This document shows, piece by piece, positions 7,723 to 16,403 of a stretch of DNA of 64,000 nt (positions are counted from its first letter, which is position 1; every line of letters begins with the position of its first letter). The stretch is from Ahrensia sp. Its GTDB lineage: Bacteria > Pseudomonadota > Alphaproteobacteria > Rhizobiales > Rhizobiaceae. The position numbers and the translations under genes are program-made. Below the pieces are notes generated by a model that saw only the letters and a list, made by a program, of their open reading frames with translations, had not been told where the DNA came from and did no database searches. The DNA is taken from contig PAKZ01000006.1 in assembly GCA_002706335.1 (NCBI GenBank), positions 62,001-126,000 of the forward strand. Direction: 5' to 3'.

Positions 7723-8699
7723 TGTATGTTTCCGGCAGTCTTGCGGTTCTCCTTGTCGCACTCATCCTTGACCGTCTGATCGGCGATCCGGACGCGATCT
7801 GGTCGCGTCTGCCGCATCCTGTCGTCGGCTTTGGCAAGCTTGTCAGCGTCTTCGACCGGACCTTCAACAACGAGAGTGTTTCCGGCGCGGCGCGCGCTCG
7901 GCGGGGCTTCTTCTCTATCGTCATACTCGTCGTCTTCGGCGCAGTGATCGGCCATTTGCTGGACCGGCTGATGGGGCTGATCGGCGTCGCCGGCATCGTC
8001 GTGGAGATCCTGGTCGTTACCGTGCTGCTGGCGCAGAAGTCGCTGGTCGATCATGTGCGCGCCGTGCGGGACGGGCTTGACGAGGGCGGTCTCGAAGGCG
8101 GGCGGGAGGCGGTGTCGCTGATCGTCGGACGCGATCCGGAAACGCTGGACGAGAGCGCCGTTGCACGCGCCGCGGTCGAGAGCCTTGCCGAGAACGCCTC
8201 CGACGGCGTGGTTGCGCCCGCCTTCTGGTATGCGCTGCTCGGGTTGCCGGGCCTGTTCGCCTACAAGATCATCAATACCGCCGATTCCATGATCGGCCAT
8301 CGCAGCGAGAAATATCTCGCCTTCGGCCGGTCTTCAGCGATCCTCGACGATATCGTCAACTGGATCCCGGCACGGTTAACCGGCCTGTTGATCACGATCG
8401 CCGATGGCAGCCTGCGCGGGCTGAGACGTGCGCGCCGGACGCTGATCGTGATGGTGCGCGACGCGAAGCTGCACCGTTCGCCCAATGCAGGCTGGCCCGA
8501 AACCGCCATGGCGGCGGCAACCGGTGTGGCGCTCGGCGGGCCGCGCTATTACGGCGGCGAGTTGACCGATGATCCCTTCCTCAATGTCGCGGGGCGGCAT
8601 TCGGTAACCGGAAAGGACATCGACAAAGCCATCGCCGTTTTCTGGCGTGCGATGACCGTGTTCGCGGTGGCGGTGGCGGTTCTGGCTGCTCTTATCTGA
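7722..8699 (+). CDS. cobD: Adenosylcobinamide-phosphate synthase CobD (CbiB)
   Basis: This 325-residue inner-membrane protein attaches the aminopropanol side chain to adenosylcobyrate. It shows several hydrophobic segments and the family motifs LILDRLIGDPDAIWSRLPHP at the N-terminus, ENASDGVVAPAFWYALLGLP in the middle, and SPNAGWPETAMAAATGVAL with the conserved NAG in the C-terminal half. It starts at ATG 7722 within the last base of the cobC stop. It is the last gene of the rightward cob run, and its 3' end overlaps the convergent ABC ATPase gene by eight bases. No terminator is seen in that overlap. Confidence 0.94.
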   Translation: MYVSGSLAVLLVALILDRLIGDPDAIWSRLPHPVVGFGKLVSVFDRTFNNESVSGAARARRGFFSIVILVVFGAVIGHLLDRLMGLIGVAGIVVEILVVTVLLAQKSLVDHVRAVRDGLDEGGLEGGREAVSLIVGRDPETLDESAVARAAVESLAENASDGVVAPAFWYALLGLPGLFAYKIINTADSMIGHRSEKYLAFGRSSAILDDIVNWIPARLTGLLITIADGSLRGLRRARRTLIVMVRDAKLHRSPNAGWPETAMAAATGVALGGPRYYGGELTDDPFLNVAGRHSVTGKDIDKAIAVFWRAMTVFAVAVAVLAALI

Positions 8700-10323
8700 C
8701 GCCGGCGGACCGCCTCTGGATCGCCCTTTGCAGGTCTGGCGCGGCAGCGATCAGCCGGCGCGTGACCTCGTGGCCCGGATGATCCAGCACGTCGCCGGTT
8801 CGGCCTGACTCGATGATCTTTCCATGGTCCATCACCATCACGTCATGGGTGATCGCGCGGGCGACGGTCAGGTCGTGGGTGATGAACAGGAAGGCGAGCC
8901 CGAGATCGTCGTTGAGCCTGGCGAAGAGATCGAGGATCTGGGCGCGGATCGAGACGTCCAGCGCTGAGACCGGTTCGTCGGCGACGACGAGTTTCGGCCG
9001 GGTGATGATGGCGCGGGCAATGGCGAGACGCTGGCGCTGTCCGCCGGAAAATTCATGCGGATATTTCGTGGCGTCCGACGGTTGCATGCCGACCTCTTCC
9101 ACGGCGGCGGCGATGCGCTCGCGCCGTTCGGGACGCGTCAGCGGCTTGTCCATCAGGTGCAGAGGCTCGGCGACGGAATGGCCGATCTTCTGGCGCGGGT
9201 CGAAGGACCCGTAAGGATCCTGGAAGACGACCTGCATTTGGCGGCGGGCAGGGCGCAACGCATGCTCGTCGAGTGCGGAGGTTTCCATGCCGTCGAATGA
9301 AATCGTGCCGGCGGTGGGCCTGTCGAGCGCGAGGATCATGCGCGCCAGCGTGGACTTGCCGCAGCCGGACTGACCGACCAGGGCGACCGAATGGCCGGAG
9401 CGTACCGAAAACGAGACGCCGTCGACGGCGCGAGTCGGTTCGCCGCGCCTGAACAGGCCGGTGCGGTGACTGGGGAAATGGCGGGCGACATCGTCCAGTT
9501 CGAGTAGTCTTTTTTCGCCGTCGGGCGGCGTCTGCGCATTGGCCCAGATCGGCACATGGGTCGAAGCCTCGGCGAGACGGCGGGTATAGGGGTGTTTCTG
9601 TTCGCGCAGCACCGTGGCGGTCTCGCCCGCCTCCTGCACTTCGCCATGGCGCAGGATGGTAATTCGGTCGGCCATGTCCGCGACGACGCCGAGATCGTGG
9701 CTGATGAGGATCAGCCCCATATCGTCTTCGGCGACGAGTTCGCGCAGCAGGTCGAGGATTTGCGCCTGCAGCACGACATCGAGCGCGGTGGTCGGCTCGT
9801 CGGCGATCAGCAGTTTCGGGCGTAGCGCGCAAGCGATCGCGATGACGACGCGCTGGCGCTGGCCGCCGGAGAGTTCGTGCGGATAGCGGGTCAGTGGAAA
9901 CCTGGATTCGGGCAGGCCCACGCGGTCGAGCATCTGGCTGGCGCGATCAAGCGCCTCGGCGCGGTCGAGGCCGCGATGGAAACGGATGCCTTCGGCGACC
10001 TGTTCGCCGATCGTCTTGACGGGATTGAGCGCCGTCATCGGTTCCTGAAAGACCATGCCGATATCGTCGCCGCGCAATTCGCACATGCGGCCTTCGCTTG
10101 CCGCAAGAATCTCCTCTCCGGCAAAGCGGATCGAACCGGCGGTCCGCGCCGCATGCGGGAGCAGGCGCATGACGCTTTGCGCGGTCATTGACTTGCCGGA
10201 ACCGGATTCTCCGACAAGGCCAAGGACCTCGCCGGCCCGTACCGTGAGATCGATGTCCTTCAGGATCGGATGGTCTCCGATCGATAGCGACAGGTTTTCG
10301 ATTTCAAGAACCGGATCCGTCAT
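8692..10323 (-). CDS. Peptide-type ABC transporter, fused double ATPase
   Basis: 543 residues with two complete ABC ATPase domains in one chain, like YejF. The first has LVGESGSGKSMTAQSV (Walker A), LSGGQRQRVVIAIA (signature) and LLIADEPTTALD (Walker B). The second has LVGQSGCGKSTLARMI, FSGGQRQRLAIARA and VVADEPVSALD. Both carry the C-terminal pattern of the oligopeptide/dipeptide/nickel importer class. It energises the two permeases encoded just upstream. The start was set at ATG 10323 (MTDPVLEIENLSLS), overlapping the permease stop; the longer open frame before it is a shadow. It is the last gene of the operon and converges on cobD. Confidence 0.92.
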   Translation of the reverse strand: MTDPVLEIENLSLSIGDHPILKDIDLTVRAGEVLGLVGESGSGKSMTAQSVMRLLPHAARTAGSIRFAGEEILAASEGRMCELRGDDIGMVFQEPMTALNPVKTIGEQVAEGIRFHRGLDRAEALDRASQMLDRVGLPESRFPLTRYPHELSGGQRQRVVIAIACALRPKLLIADEPTTALDVVLQAQILDLLRELVAEDDMGLILISHDLGVVADMADRITILRHGEVQEAGETATVLREQKHPYTRRLAEASTHVPIWANAQTPPDGEKRLLELDDVARHFPSHRTGLFRRGEPTRAVDGVSFSVRSGHSVALVGQSGCGKSTLARMILALDRPTAGTISFDGMETSALDEHALRPARRQMQVVFQDPYGSFDPRQKIGHSVAEPLHLMDKPLTRPERRERIAAAVEEVGMQPSDATKYPHEFSGGQRQRLAIARAIITRPKLVVADEPVSALDVSIRAQILDLFARLNDDLGLAFLFITHDLTVARAITHDVMVMDHGKIIESGRTGDVLDHPGHEVTRRLIAAAPDLQRAIQRRSAGVR

Positions 10324-11192
10324 CGCTGCCGCCGCAATCTGGGGTCGAGCACGTCGCGCAAGCCGTCGCCCAACAGATTGAGACCGAGCACTGTGACGAT
10401 GATGGCGACACCCGGCACGATCGCCATATGCGGCGCGATCGCCATCATGGTTTGCGCTTCGAACAACATGCGGCCCCAGCTGGGCGCGGGTGGCTGGGTG
10501 CCAAGTCCGACATAGGAAAGCCCGGCCTCGGCGAGGATGCCGAGGGAGAACTGGATCGTACCCTGGACGACCAGAAGGTTGGCGATGTTCGGCAGGATAT
10601 GCTGGACGGTGATCAGTCCGGCGCGCTTGCCCGAGGCGCGGGCGGCAAGCACGAATTCGCGTGGCCACAGCGCGAGCGCACCGCCCCGTGCGACGCGGGC
10701 AAAGACCGGAATGTTGAAGATGCCGATGGCGATCACCGCGTTTACGGCGCCGGGTCCGAAGATCGCGGTGATCATCACAGCTGAGAGCAGGGCGGGGAAG
10801 GCGAAAACGATATCGGACGCGCGCATCAGGATTTCGTCGAGAGCGCCGCGTTTTGCCGCCGCCAGGGTGCCGAGCGGGACGCCAATGGCGATGCCGATAC
10901 CGACCGCGATCAGCGCGACTGCGATGGAGTTCCGCGAGCCGACCATGATCATGGACAGGATATCGCGGCCGAAATGATCCGTGCCGAACCAGTGGGCGCC
11001 GGAAGGGGCCTGCAGCCTGTCGGCAATGATCAGTTTCGTGACGTCGTAAGGCGTCCAGACGAAAGAGACGAGTGCGACCGCGACGACGAGGACGGTGATC
11101 AGGGCGCCGGCCATAAAGGAGCGGTTGCGCAGGGCCTTTCCGACGAAGTGCCGCCAGTCCTCATGTTCCGTGGCGATCAGTTCTCCGGCCAT
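10320..11192 (-). CDS. ABC transporter permease, DppC/OppC type
   Basis: The 290-residue inner-membrane subunit has about six hydrophobic segments and an N-terminal OppC-type segment (FMAGALITVLVVAVALV). GAHWFGTDHFGRDILSMIM is the typical DppC motif, and the EAA loop region ARASGKRAGLITVQHILPN contacts the ATPase. PAPSWGRMLFEAQ near the C-terminus is also characteristic. It pairs with the DppB-type subunit to form the membrane channel of a peptide, opine or nickel class importer. The substrate is not determined by these motifs. It lies one base downstream of the partner permease and overlaps the ATPase gene by four bases. Confidence 0.92.
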   Translation of the reverse strand: MAGELIATEHEDWRHFVGKALRNRSFMAGALITVLVVAVALVSFVWTPYDVTKLIIADRLQAPSGAHWFGTDHFGRDILSMIMVGSRNSIAVALIAVGIGIAIGVPLGTLAAAKRGALDEILMRASDIVFAFPALLSAVMITAIFGPGAVNAVIAIGIFNIPVFARVARGGALALWPREFVLAARASGKRAGLITVQHILPNIANLLVVQGTIQFSLGILAEAGLSYVGLGTQPPAPSWGRMLFEAQTMMAIAPHMAIVPGVAIIVTVLGLNLLGDGLRDVLDPRLRRQR

Positions 11193-11193
11193 T

Positions 11194-12138
11194 TCAGCGT
11201 CGCCTCAGCCGCGGATCGGCCCATGCATAGGCGAGATCGACGAGGAAGTTGACGATAACGACTGTGGCGACCAACAGGACGACGACGCTTTCGACGACGA
11301 TCAAATCGCGCTGGGTGATCGCCTGGAAGCCGAGCCGTCCGAGGCCCGGCAGGTAAAAGACATTCTCGATGATAATCGTTCCGGCCAGCAGGAATGCGAA
11401 TTGCAGGCCGAGAATGGTCAGGACGGGTATCAGCGCGTTGCGCAGGGCATGGCGCCGCAGCACCAATCGGGCGGGCAGGCCCTTGGCGCGCGCCGTGCGG
11501 ATGTAGTCTTCGCCAAGGACATCGAGCAGGGCCGAGCGGGTGACGCGCGCCAGGATTGCCGCTTGCGGCAAGGCGAGCGCGATGGCGGGCAGGATCAGCG
11601 CGGCAAGCGCCTTGCCGATGCCGGCCTCCCAGCCAGGGAAGCCGCCGGCAGGCACGAGGCGAAGGGCGATGGCGAAGACATAGACGAGCAGGATGGCGAA
11701 CCAGAAATTTGGAATGGCGATGCCGAGCTGCGTCGCGGCCATCACCCCGGTGTCGGCGGCGGTGCCGCGCCGCGCTGCCGAGAAGACGCCGACCGGGATG
11801 GCGATGGCGGTCGACAGCGCGAGCGCCATCAGAGCCAGTGGCAGCGAGACGACGAGGCGTTCGCGGATGAGGTCGATCACGGGCACCGAGTATGTGTAGG
11901 AGCGCCCGAAATCGCCGGACAGCATGCCGCCGATCCACGCGAAATAACGGAGCACCAGCGGTTGATCGAGGCCCATCTGCTGGCGCAGTGCCGCCACTGC
12001 ATCGTCGGTCGCGTTGATGCCGAGCATCAGGCGCGCCGGATCTCCGGGCACGATTTCCAGCACGGCGAAGACGACGACGCTTGCCGCGAGAAGGGTTATG
12101 ACGACTATGACGATACGGCGCAGCGCGTAGGACAGCAT
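11194..12138 (-). CDS. ABC transporter permease, DppB/OppB type
   Basis: The 314-residue inner-membrane subunit carries the DppB/GsiC pattern: a first helix at once (MLSYALRRIVIVVITLLAAS), then VLEIVPGDPARLMLG, and the EAA loop RTARAKGLPARLVLRRHALR that docks on the ATPase. The C-terminal FYLPGLGRLGFQAITQRD is the standard ending of this family. It is the first permease gene after the binding protein, separated from it by an intrinsic terminator, so it may be expressed less than the binding protein. Its substrate is presumably the same as that of the binding protein at 12215-13699. Confidence 0.92.
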   Translation of the reverse strand: MLSYALRRIVIVVITLLAASVVVFAVLEIVPGDPARLMLGINATDDAVAALRQQMGLDQPLVLRYFAWIGGMLSGDFGRSYTYSVPVIDLIRERLVVSLPLALMALALSTAIAIPVGVFSAARRGTAADTGVMAATQLGIAIPNFWFAILLVYVFAIALRLVPAGGFPGWEAGIGKALAALILPAIALALPQAAILARVTRSALLDVLGEDYIRTARAKGLPARLVLRRHALRNALIPVLTILGLQFAFLLAGTIIIENVFYLPGLGRLGFQAITQRDLIVVESVVVLLVATVVIVNFLVDLAYAWADPRLRRR

Positions 12139-12164
12139 GGGCGGAGACTAACGGGCGCCGGAGT

Positions 12165-12194
12165 AAAGAAAAAGGCGGGCCAAGCCGGCCCGCC
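12165..12194 (-). terminator. Intrinsic terminator between binding-protein and permease genes
   Basis: On the minus strand, GGCGGGCC (12194-12187) pairs perfectly with GGCCCGCC (12181-12174) around a five-base loop and is followed by TTTTTCTTT. It lies 20 bases after the binding-protein stop and upstream of dppB. Partial read-through here would give more binding protein than permease, a common arrangement in ABC operons. Confidence 0.85.
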
Positions 12195-12214
12195 ACAATG
12201 CTTGCCGAAAGGGT

Positions 12215-13699
12215 CTAGTCGGTCCAGTGGACCTTCGACAGGTCGTTCGACTGTACCGGCAGATTGTGCCAGAGGCCTTCCAGCTTGGCATCCCAGATGC
12301 CGAGCTTTGGCAGCTCGAAGAGGTAGCCGTTAACGGCGTCCTTGGCGATGATCTCCTGCGCCTGGCGAAGCAGTTCGTAGCGCTTGTCCTCGTCGGCAGT
12401 CGCGTCGAGTTCCGCCATCACCTGCTTGAACGCATCAGAGTGGTAGTCGAAATAATAGTCGTCGCGCGCATAGATGCCGATGTCGTTCGGTTCAGTGTGC
12501 GAGATTATGGTCAGGTCGTAGTCCTTCTGCTTGAACACCTGATCGAGCCATTGCGCCCATTCGACCGGGATGATCTCAAGATCGATTCCGACTTCGCGGA
12601 GCTGGGCCGCAACGATCTCACCGCCACGGCGCGCATAGGCGGGCGGCGGCAGCTTCAGCGTCGCCTTGAACCCATCGGGATAGCCGGCCTCCGCCAGCAA
12701 AGCCTTCGATTTCTCGGGATCGTAGGGGTAGGTTTCGACGAGTTCGACATAGGCAGGATTATGCGGCGCGAAATGCGTGCCTATCGGCGTGCCGAAGCCG
12801 AACATGGCGCCGTCGATGATCGCCTGTCGGTCGAGTGCATGGGCAATCGCCTGGCGTACCTTGAGATCGCTGAATGGTTCCTTGCCGTTGTTTGTCGAGA
12901 GGATCGTCTCACCCTCGGTGGAGCCGATCACTACCGAAAAACGCGGATCGCCCTCGAATTGCGCGACGGCTTCAGGCGCCGGAAACGAGGGGAAGGCCTG
13001 GATGTCGCCGGCAAGCAGAGCCGCAGTCGCAGCGGCCGGATCCGAGATGAAGCGGTAGGTAACCTTGTCGAGCGCCACCGGCTCGCCCCAATAATCGGCG
13101 TTCTTTTCCAGCGTCGCCGATGAACCCTGCGCCCAGTCGACGAACTTGAACGGGCCGGTGCCGACCGGCTTTTCCTTGTTGGTATCGGCCGATTCCGGCG
13201 CGACGATCACAGCGTCGCCCCAGCCCATATTGTAAAGGAAGGAACCCTGCGGACGGCTGAGCGTGACCTTGACGGTCAGGTCGTCGACGGCTTCGGCGCT
13301 CGCGATGGCGGAGAAAAGAGCTTTTTGGGCATTGGTCGAGTCATCGGCGCGGGCGCGGTCGAGCGAAAAGACCACATCGCCTGCGTCGAGGCTCGTTCCA
13401 TCGTGGAATGTCACGCCGTCATGCAGTTTGAACGTGTAGGTCAGCCCGTCGTCGGACACCGACCAGCTTTCGGCCAGCGAAGGCAGAACCGCGCCGTCGG
13501 GGCCTATGCGTGTCAGGCCCTGGAAAATGTTCTGATAGACGATGTCGTCGATGGCGCCGGCAGCGCCCGCTGTGGGATCGAGATGCGGCGGTTCGAGCTG
13601 GATCGCCAATGTCAGGTCCGTGCGCGCAGCGAAGGCGGAGCTGGTGAGGGCGAGCGCAAGCGCGGCGCCGGCGAGAAATGTGCTGGTCTTTGATATCAT
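12215..13699 (-). CDS. ABC transporter substrate-binding protein, family 5
   Basis: This 494-residue protein starts with a signal peptide (MISKTSTFLAGAALALALTS, then SAFAA), so it is periplasmic. The mature protein has the SBP family 5 pattern: LDPTAGAAGAIDDIVYQNIF, LAESWSVSDDGLTYTFKLHD, and VRQAIAHALDRQAIID. Such proteins deliver di- or oligopeptides, opines, glutathione or nickel chelates to DppBC-type permeases. The ligand cannot be read directly, but the amidohydrolase gene upstream hints at an N-acylated amino acid or peptide. GGGAGG precedes the ATG at 13699. A strong terminator follows the gene. Confidence 0.93.
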   Translation of the reverse strand: MISKTSTFLAGAALALALTSSAFAARTDLTLAIQLEPPHLDPTAGAAGAIDDIVYQNIFQGLTRIGPDGAVLPSLAESWSVSDDGLTYTFKLHDGVTFHDGTSLDAGDVVFSLDRARADDSTNAQKALFSAIASAEAVDDLTVKVTLSRPQGSFLYNMGWGDAVIVAPESADTNKEKPVGTGPFKFVDWAQGSSATLEKNADYWGEPVALDKVTYRFISDPAAATAALLAGDIQAFPSFPAPEAVAQFEGDPRFSVVIGSTEGETILSTNNGKEPFSDLKVRQAIAHALDRQAIIDGAMFGFGTPIGTHFAPHNPAYVELVETYPYDPEKSKALLAEAGYPDGFKATLKLPPPAYARRGGEIVAAQLREVGIDLEIIPVEWAQWLDQVFKQKDYDLTIISHTEPNDIGIYARDDYYFDYHSDAFKQVMAELDATADEDKRYELLRQAQEIIAKDAVNGYLFELPKLGIWDAKLEGLWHNLPVQSNDLSKVHWTD

Positions 13700-13790
13700 T
13701 GGCGGACCTCCCGAGTGTCGCTCTGGAATTTATACAGCATGGGGGCTGCTTGTCAGCAGGGATCGTCGCTCGGCTGTTGCGCTGCGAAAC

Positions 13791-15074
13791 TCAACGCGGC
13801 GCCGAAAGCAATTCGCCGAGCGCCAGCGCCATGACCTGCGCGGATTGCACCATGTCGGCGATGCCGACACATTCGTCGGGGCGGTGGGCGAGGTCGAGGA
13901 TGCCGGGGCCGTAAGCGACGCAGTCATAGAGGTGACCGAGCCGGGCTATATGCTTCTGGTCGTATGTTCCCGGTGAGATGACATAATCCGGCTCGCGGTC
14001 GAAGACCGCCTGGATACCGTGGGCGACGGCGCTCGCCACCGGCGCGTCCTTTTCCGTCATGAGAGGCATAACCTCCATCAGGTCGCGGATCGCGTAATCG
14101 AATTCGGGGCGGGTCGCTTTCAGTTCCTCGAGAATGGCAAGGACTTCTCCCTTCACCTCGCCGATTTCCTCCTCGATGAGAAAGCGGCGGTCGATGGTCA
14201 GCCGGCAGGAATCGGGAACATTGGGTGAGGGCAGGCCGGTATAATCGTCGGTCTGGCCGCCATGGATGGAATTGATGTTGAGCGTCGAACGGCGCGCGCC
14301 TTCCGGAACGACCGGCATGCGTGTCTGCTTGGCGTCGAGGGCCGGGAACAGCTTTTCCTCGAACGCCGCGAGCAGGGCGCCCATGTGGCGCACGGCGCAA
14401 TCGCCGAGAAAAGGCATCGAGCCATGCGCCTGTTCGCCTTTGGTCTCGATTTCCGCCCACCAGACGCCGCGATGGCCGAGGCAGACACGGTCCTTGTTGA
14501 GCGGCTCGGGGATGATGACGTGGTCGACACGCGGCTTGGAGAAATAGCCCTTGCGCGCGAGATGGGCGCCGCCGCCGAATCCGCCAGATTCTTCGTCCAC
14601 CGTGCCGGATATCTCTATCGCGCCCGGGAAATCCGCATTCGCCCGGATGAAGGCCTCGACGGCTATGATCGAGGCGGCGAGCCCGCCCTTCATGTCGCAC
14701 GCGCCGCGGCCATAGACGCGGCCGTCTCGCCCCACGCCCTCGAACGGATCGACGGTCCAGCCGTCTCCCGCCTCGACCACGTCGATATGAGAGTTGAAAT
14801 GCACGCAGGCGCCTGGGCGTTTGCCCTCTCGGCGAGCGACCACATTGGTACGCGGATAGCGGTCTGTGTCGCCCGGTTCGCCCTCGCCACGAACATATTC
14901 GATGTCGAAACCGGTTTTCGCCAGTCTGTCGCCAACGAATTCTGCGCAAGGCGTGTAGGCTTCACCCGGCGGATTGACCGTCGGAAAGCGGATCAGGTCG
15001 CGGGTGAGCTCAACGAGGTCGTCCTCGCGTGTGGCGATCGATTCCAGCATGGACTCCATGGCGGCATTGATCAT
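13791..15074 (-). CDS. M20-family deacylase/peptidase (ArgE/DapE-like)
   Basis: About 427 residues of the zinc-dependent M20 family, which hydrolyse N-acyl amino acids or peptides in the cytoplasm. HFNSHIDVVEAGDGW holds the first metal-ligand histidine with its aspartate, GACDMKGGLAA the bridging aspartate, and TVDEESGGFGGG the catalytic base glutamate and metal-ligand glutamate. The lid domain carries HGSMPFLGDCAVRHMGAL. The ending SPGTYDQKHIARLG is typical of the ArgE/DapE/ACY1 subgroup. The start is uncertain: ATG 15074 and ATG 15059 both fit and neither has a clear Shine-Dalgarno sequence. It lies 91 bases upstream of the transporter operon on the same strand and may process its cargo (inference). 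Confidence 0.87.
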   Translation of the reverse strand: MINAAMESMLESIATREDDLVELTRDLIRFPTVNPPGEAYTPCAEFVGDRLAKTGFDIEYVRGEGEPGDTDRYPRTNVVARREGKRPGACVHFNSHIDVVEAGDGWTVDPFEGVGRDGRVYGRGACDMKGGLAASIIAVEAFIRANADFPGAIEISGTVDEESGGFGGGAHLARKGYFSKPRVDHVIIPEPLNKDRVCLGHRGVWWAEIETKGEQAHGSMPFLGDCAVRHMGALLAAFEEKLFPALDAKQTRMPVVPEGARRSTLNINSIHGGQTDDYTGLPSPNVPDSCRLTIDRRFLIEEEIGEVKGEVLAILEELKATRPEFDYAIRDLMEVMPLMTEKDAPVASAVAHGIQAVFDREPDYVISPGTYDQKHIARLGHLYDCVAYGPGILDLAHRPDECVGIADMVQSAQVMALALGELLSAPR

Positions 15075-15246
15075 GAGTTGGCGCGCGAGAGCAAGGTGTC
15101 TGCACGGAGCGTATAATACGATCACGACCTGGCTGACCGATGCCCCCTCGGGGAAGCAGGGCGTTGCTATATTGCATCATGGTCCGACGAACTGCCCGTT
15201 GGGGATCAGATCCTGTGTGATTTCCATCCGTGCGGTTATTTTCGGA

Positions 15247-15274
15247 TTGCAAATTTATATTCGACCTGCATAGT
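15247..15274 (+). promoter_or_regulatory. Candidate sigma-70 promoter for the outer-membrane protein gene
   Basis: TTGCAA (15247-15252) and CATAGT (15269-15274) are separated by 16 bases and lie 73 bases upstream of the GTG start at 15348. Both boxes deviate from consensus, so this is a tentative reading. The rest of the 273-base gap 15075-15347 shows nothing else recognisable. Confidence 0.3.
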
Positions 15275-15347
15275 TTCGAGCCAGGGTTTTTGGAGAATCA
15301 GCCCGAGCGCATCGAAGTGGCCTCGGGTACAGATACAGGGGACAGTC

Positions 15348-16184
15348 GTGAGAAAGTTCGTTTTAAGCATGTTGTCGGTCGCATTCATTTCGCCGGCTTT
15401 TGCAGCCGACCGGATCGGCGCAATGGATTATGCCGCACCGCAGGCGGATCCGATTTCCGGCAGCATCGGCGCTTCCGTTGGCGCGCTTGTTGTCGACACC
15501 GATGATGGTACCGACACGGCGACAATGTACAACGTCAACGGCAAGCTGAATTACCGGTTCAGCCCGTCCTGGAACGGGCAGTTCGACGCTCGCTTTAATG
15601 GTCTATCCGCAGACGGCGAGACGATTTCTGTCTTCGGCGGGGGTGTACATATCTTTAAACGCGACCCAAGCGCCTATGCGGTCGGCGGGTTCTTGTCCTA
15701 TGACTGGCTCGATATCAACGATGCCGGCAGCGATATTTCCTCGTACCGGTTCGGACCGGAATTCCAGATCTATAACGGCAATGTTACCTACTACGGACAG
15801 GCCTTTTGGGGGCAGTTTATGTCCGACGAGGGCGGTTTGGACAATCTGGATACGTGGGGAGTCCGCGGCGAAGTACGGTACTTCCACGCCGAGAACCTCA
15901 GGTTCGAGGGTGATTTGGGCTATACCGAAATTTCCGGCGACGGCTCGAGTGCTTCGATCTTCACGGCCGGGCTTGAAGCCGAGAAACGTTTCGACAGCTC
16001 TCCGTTCTCCGTGTGGGGCCGCTACCAGTTCGATCATGTCGATGTCGGTGATGTCGATGCCGGCGGTAGCACGCACACCTTTTTGGTCGGTTTCCGTGCC
16101 GCCTTCGGCTCTCGTACGCTTCTCGACGAGGACCGCAACGGAGCGACCATGGAAACGCCGAGCAATAGCCTGTTTGGTCTGTAG
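15348..16184 (+). CDS. Outer-membrane beta-barrel protein
   Basis: The 278-residue protein begins with a signal peptide (MRKFVLSMLSVAFISPAFA, cleavage after AFA). The mature part alternates polar and aromatic residues as in a small beta-barrel of eight to ten strands: YNVNGKLNYRF, GQFDARFNGL, AVGGFLSYDWLDI, YYGQAFWGQF, LRFEGDLGYTEI, FSVWGRYQFDHVDV. A final strand near residues 250-260 (TFLVGFRAAFG) is followed by a polar tail, so the last residue is not the usual terminal phenylalanine. No known porin signature was recognised. The start is GTG 15348 with AGGGGA upstream. It is a single gene with its own terminator. Confidence 0.72.
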   Translation: MRKFVLSMLSVAFISPAFAADRIGAMDYAAPQADPISGSIGASVGALVVDTDDGTDTATMYNVNGKLNYRFSPSWNGQFDARFNGLSADGETISVFGGGVHIFKRDPSAYAVGGFLSYDWLDINDAGSDISSYRFGPEFQIYNGNVTYYGQAFWGQFMSDEGGLDNLDTWGVRGEVRYFHAENLRFEGDLGYTEISGDGSSASIFTAGLEAEKRFDSSPFSVWGRYQFDHVDVGDVDAGGSTHTFLVGFRAAFGSRTLLDEDRNGATMETPSNSLFGL

Positions 16185-16216
16185 ATATCGACCGAGCGGT
16201 TTATCCTGAAGGAAGA

Positions 16217-16245
16217 CAAAGCCGCAGCATCTGCTGCGGCTTTTT
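16217..16245 (+). terminator. Rho-independent terminator after the outer-membrane protein gene
   Basis: GCCGCAGCA and TGCTGCGGC (16221-16240) form a near-perfect hairpin followed by TTTTT, about 35 bases after the stop codon. Confidence 0.9.
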
Positions 16246-16403
16246 CAATTTGGTAACCATCCCGGGCTTTTCAGGCCTTCGTGCCAGCACCCATTCGCAC
16301 ATGTAACTTTTTATTACAGCAAAGTTGTTATTTTGACCGTGGGGTAAAGGAAGGCTAACGTCGAAAGAGGGGCGGCAGTCTTCGTGTAACAGGAGTAAGT
16401 CGG

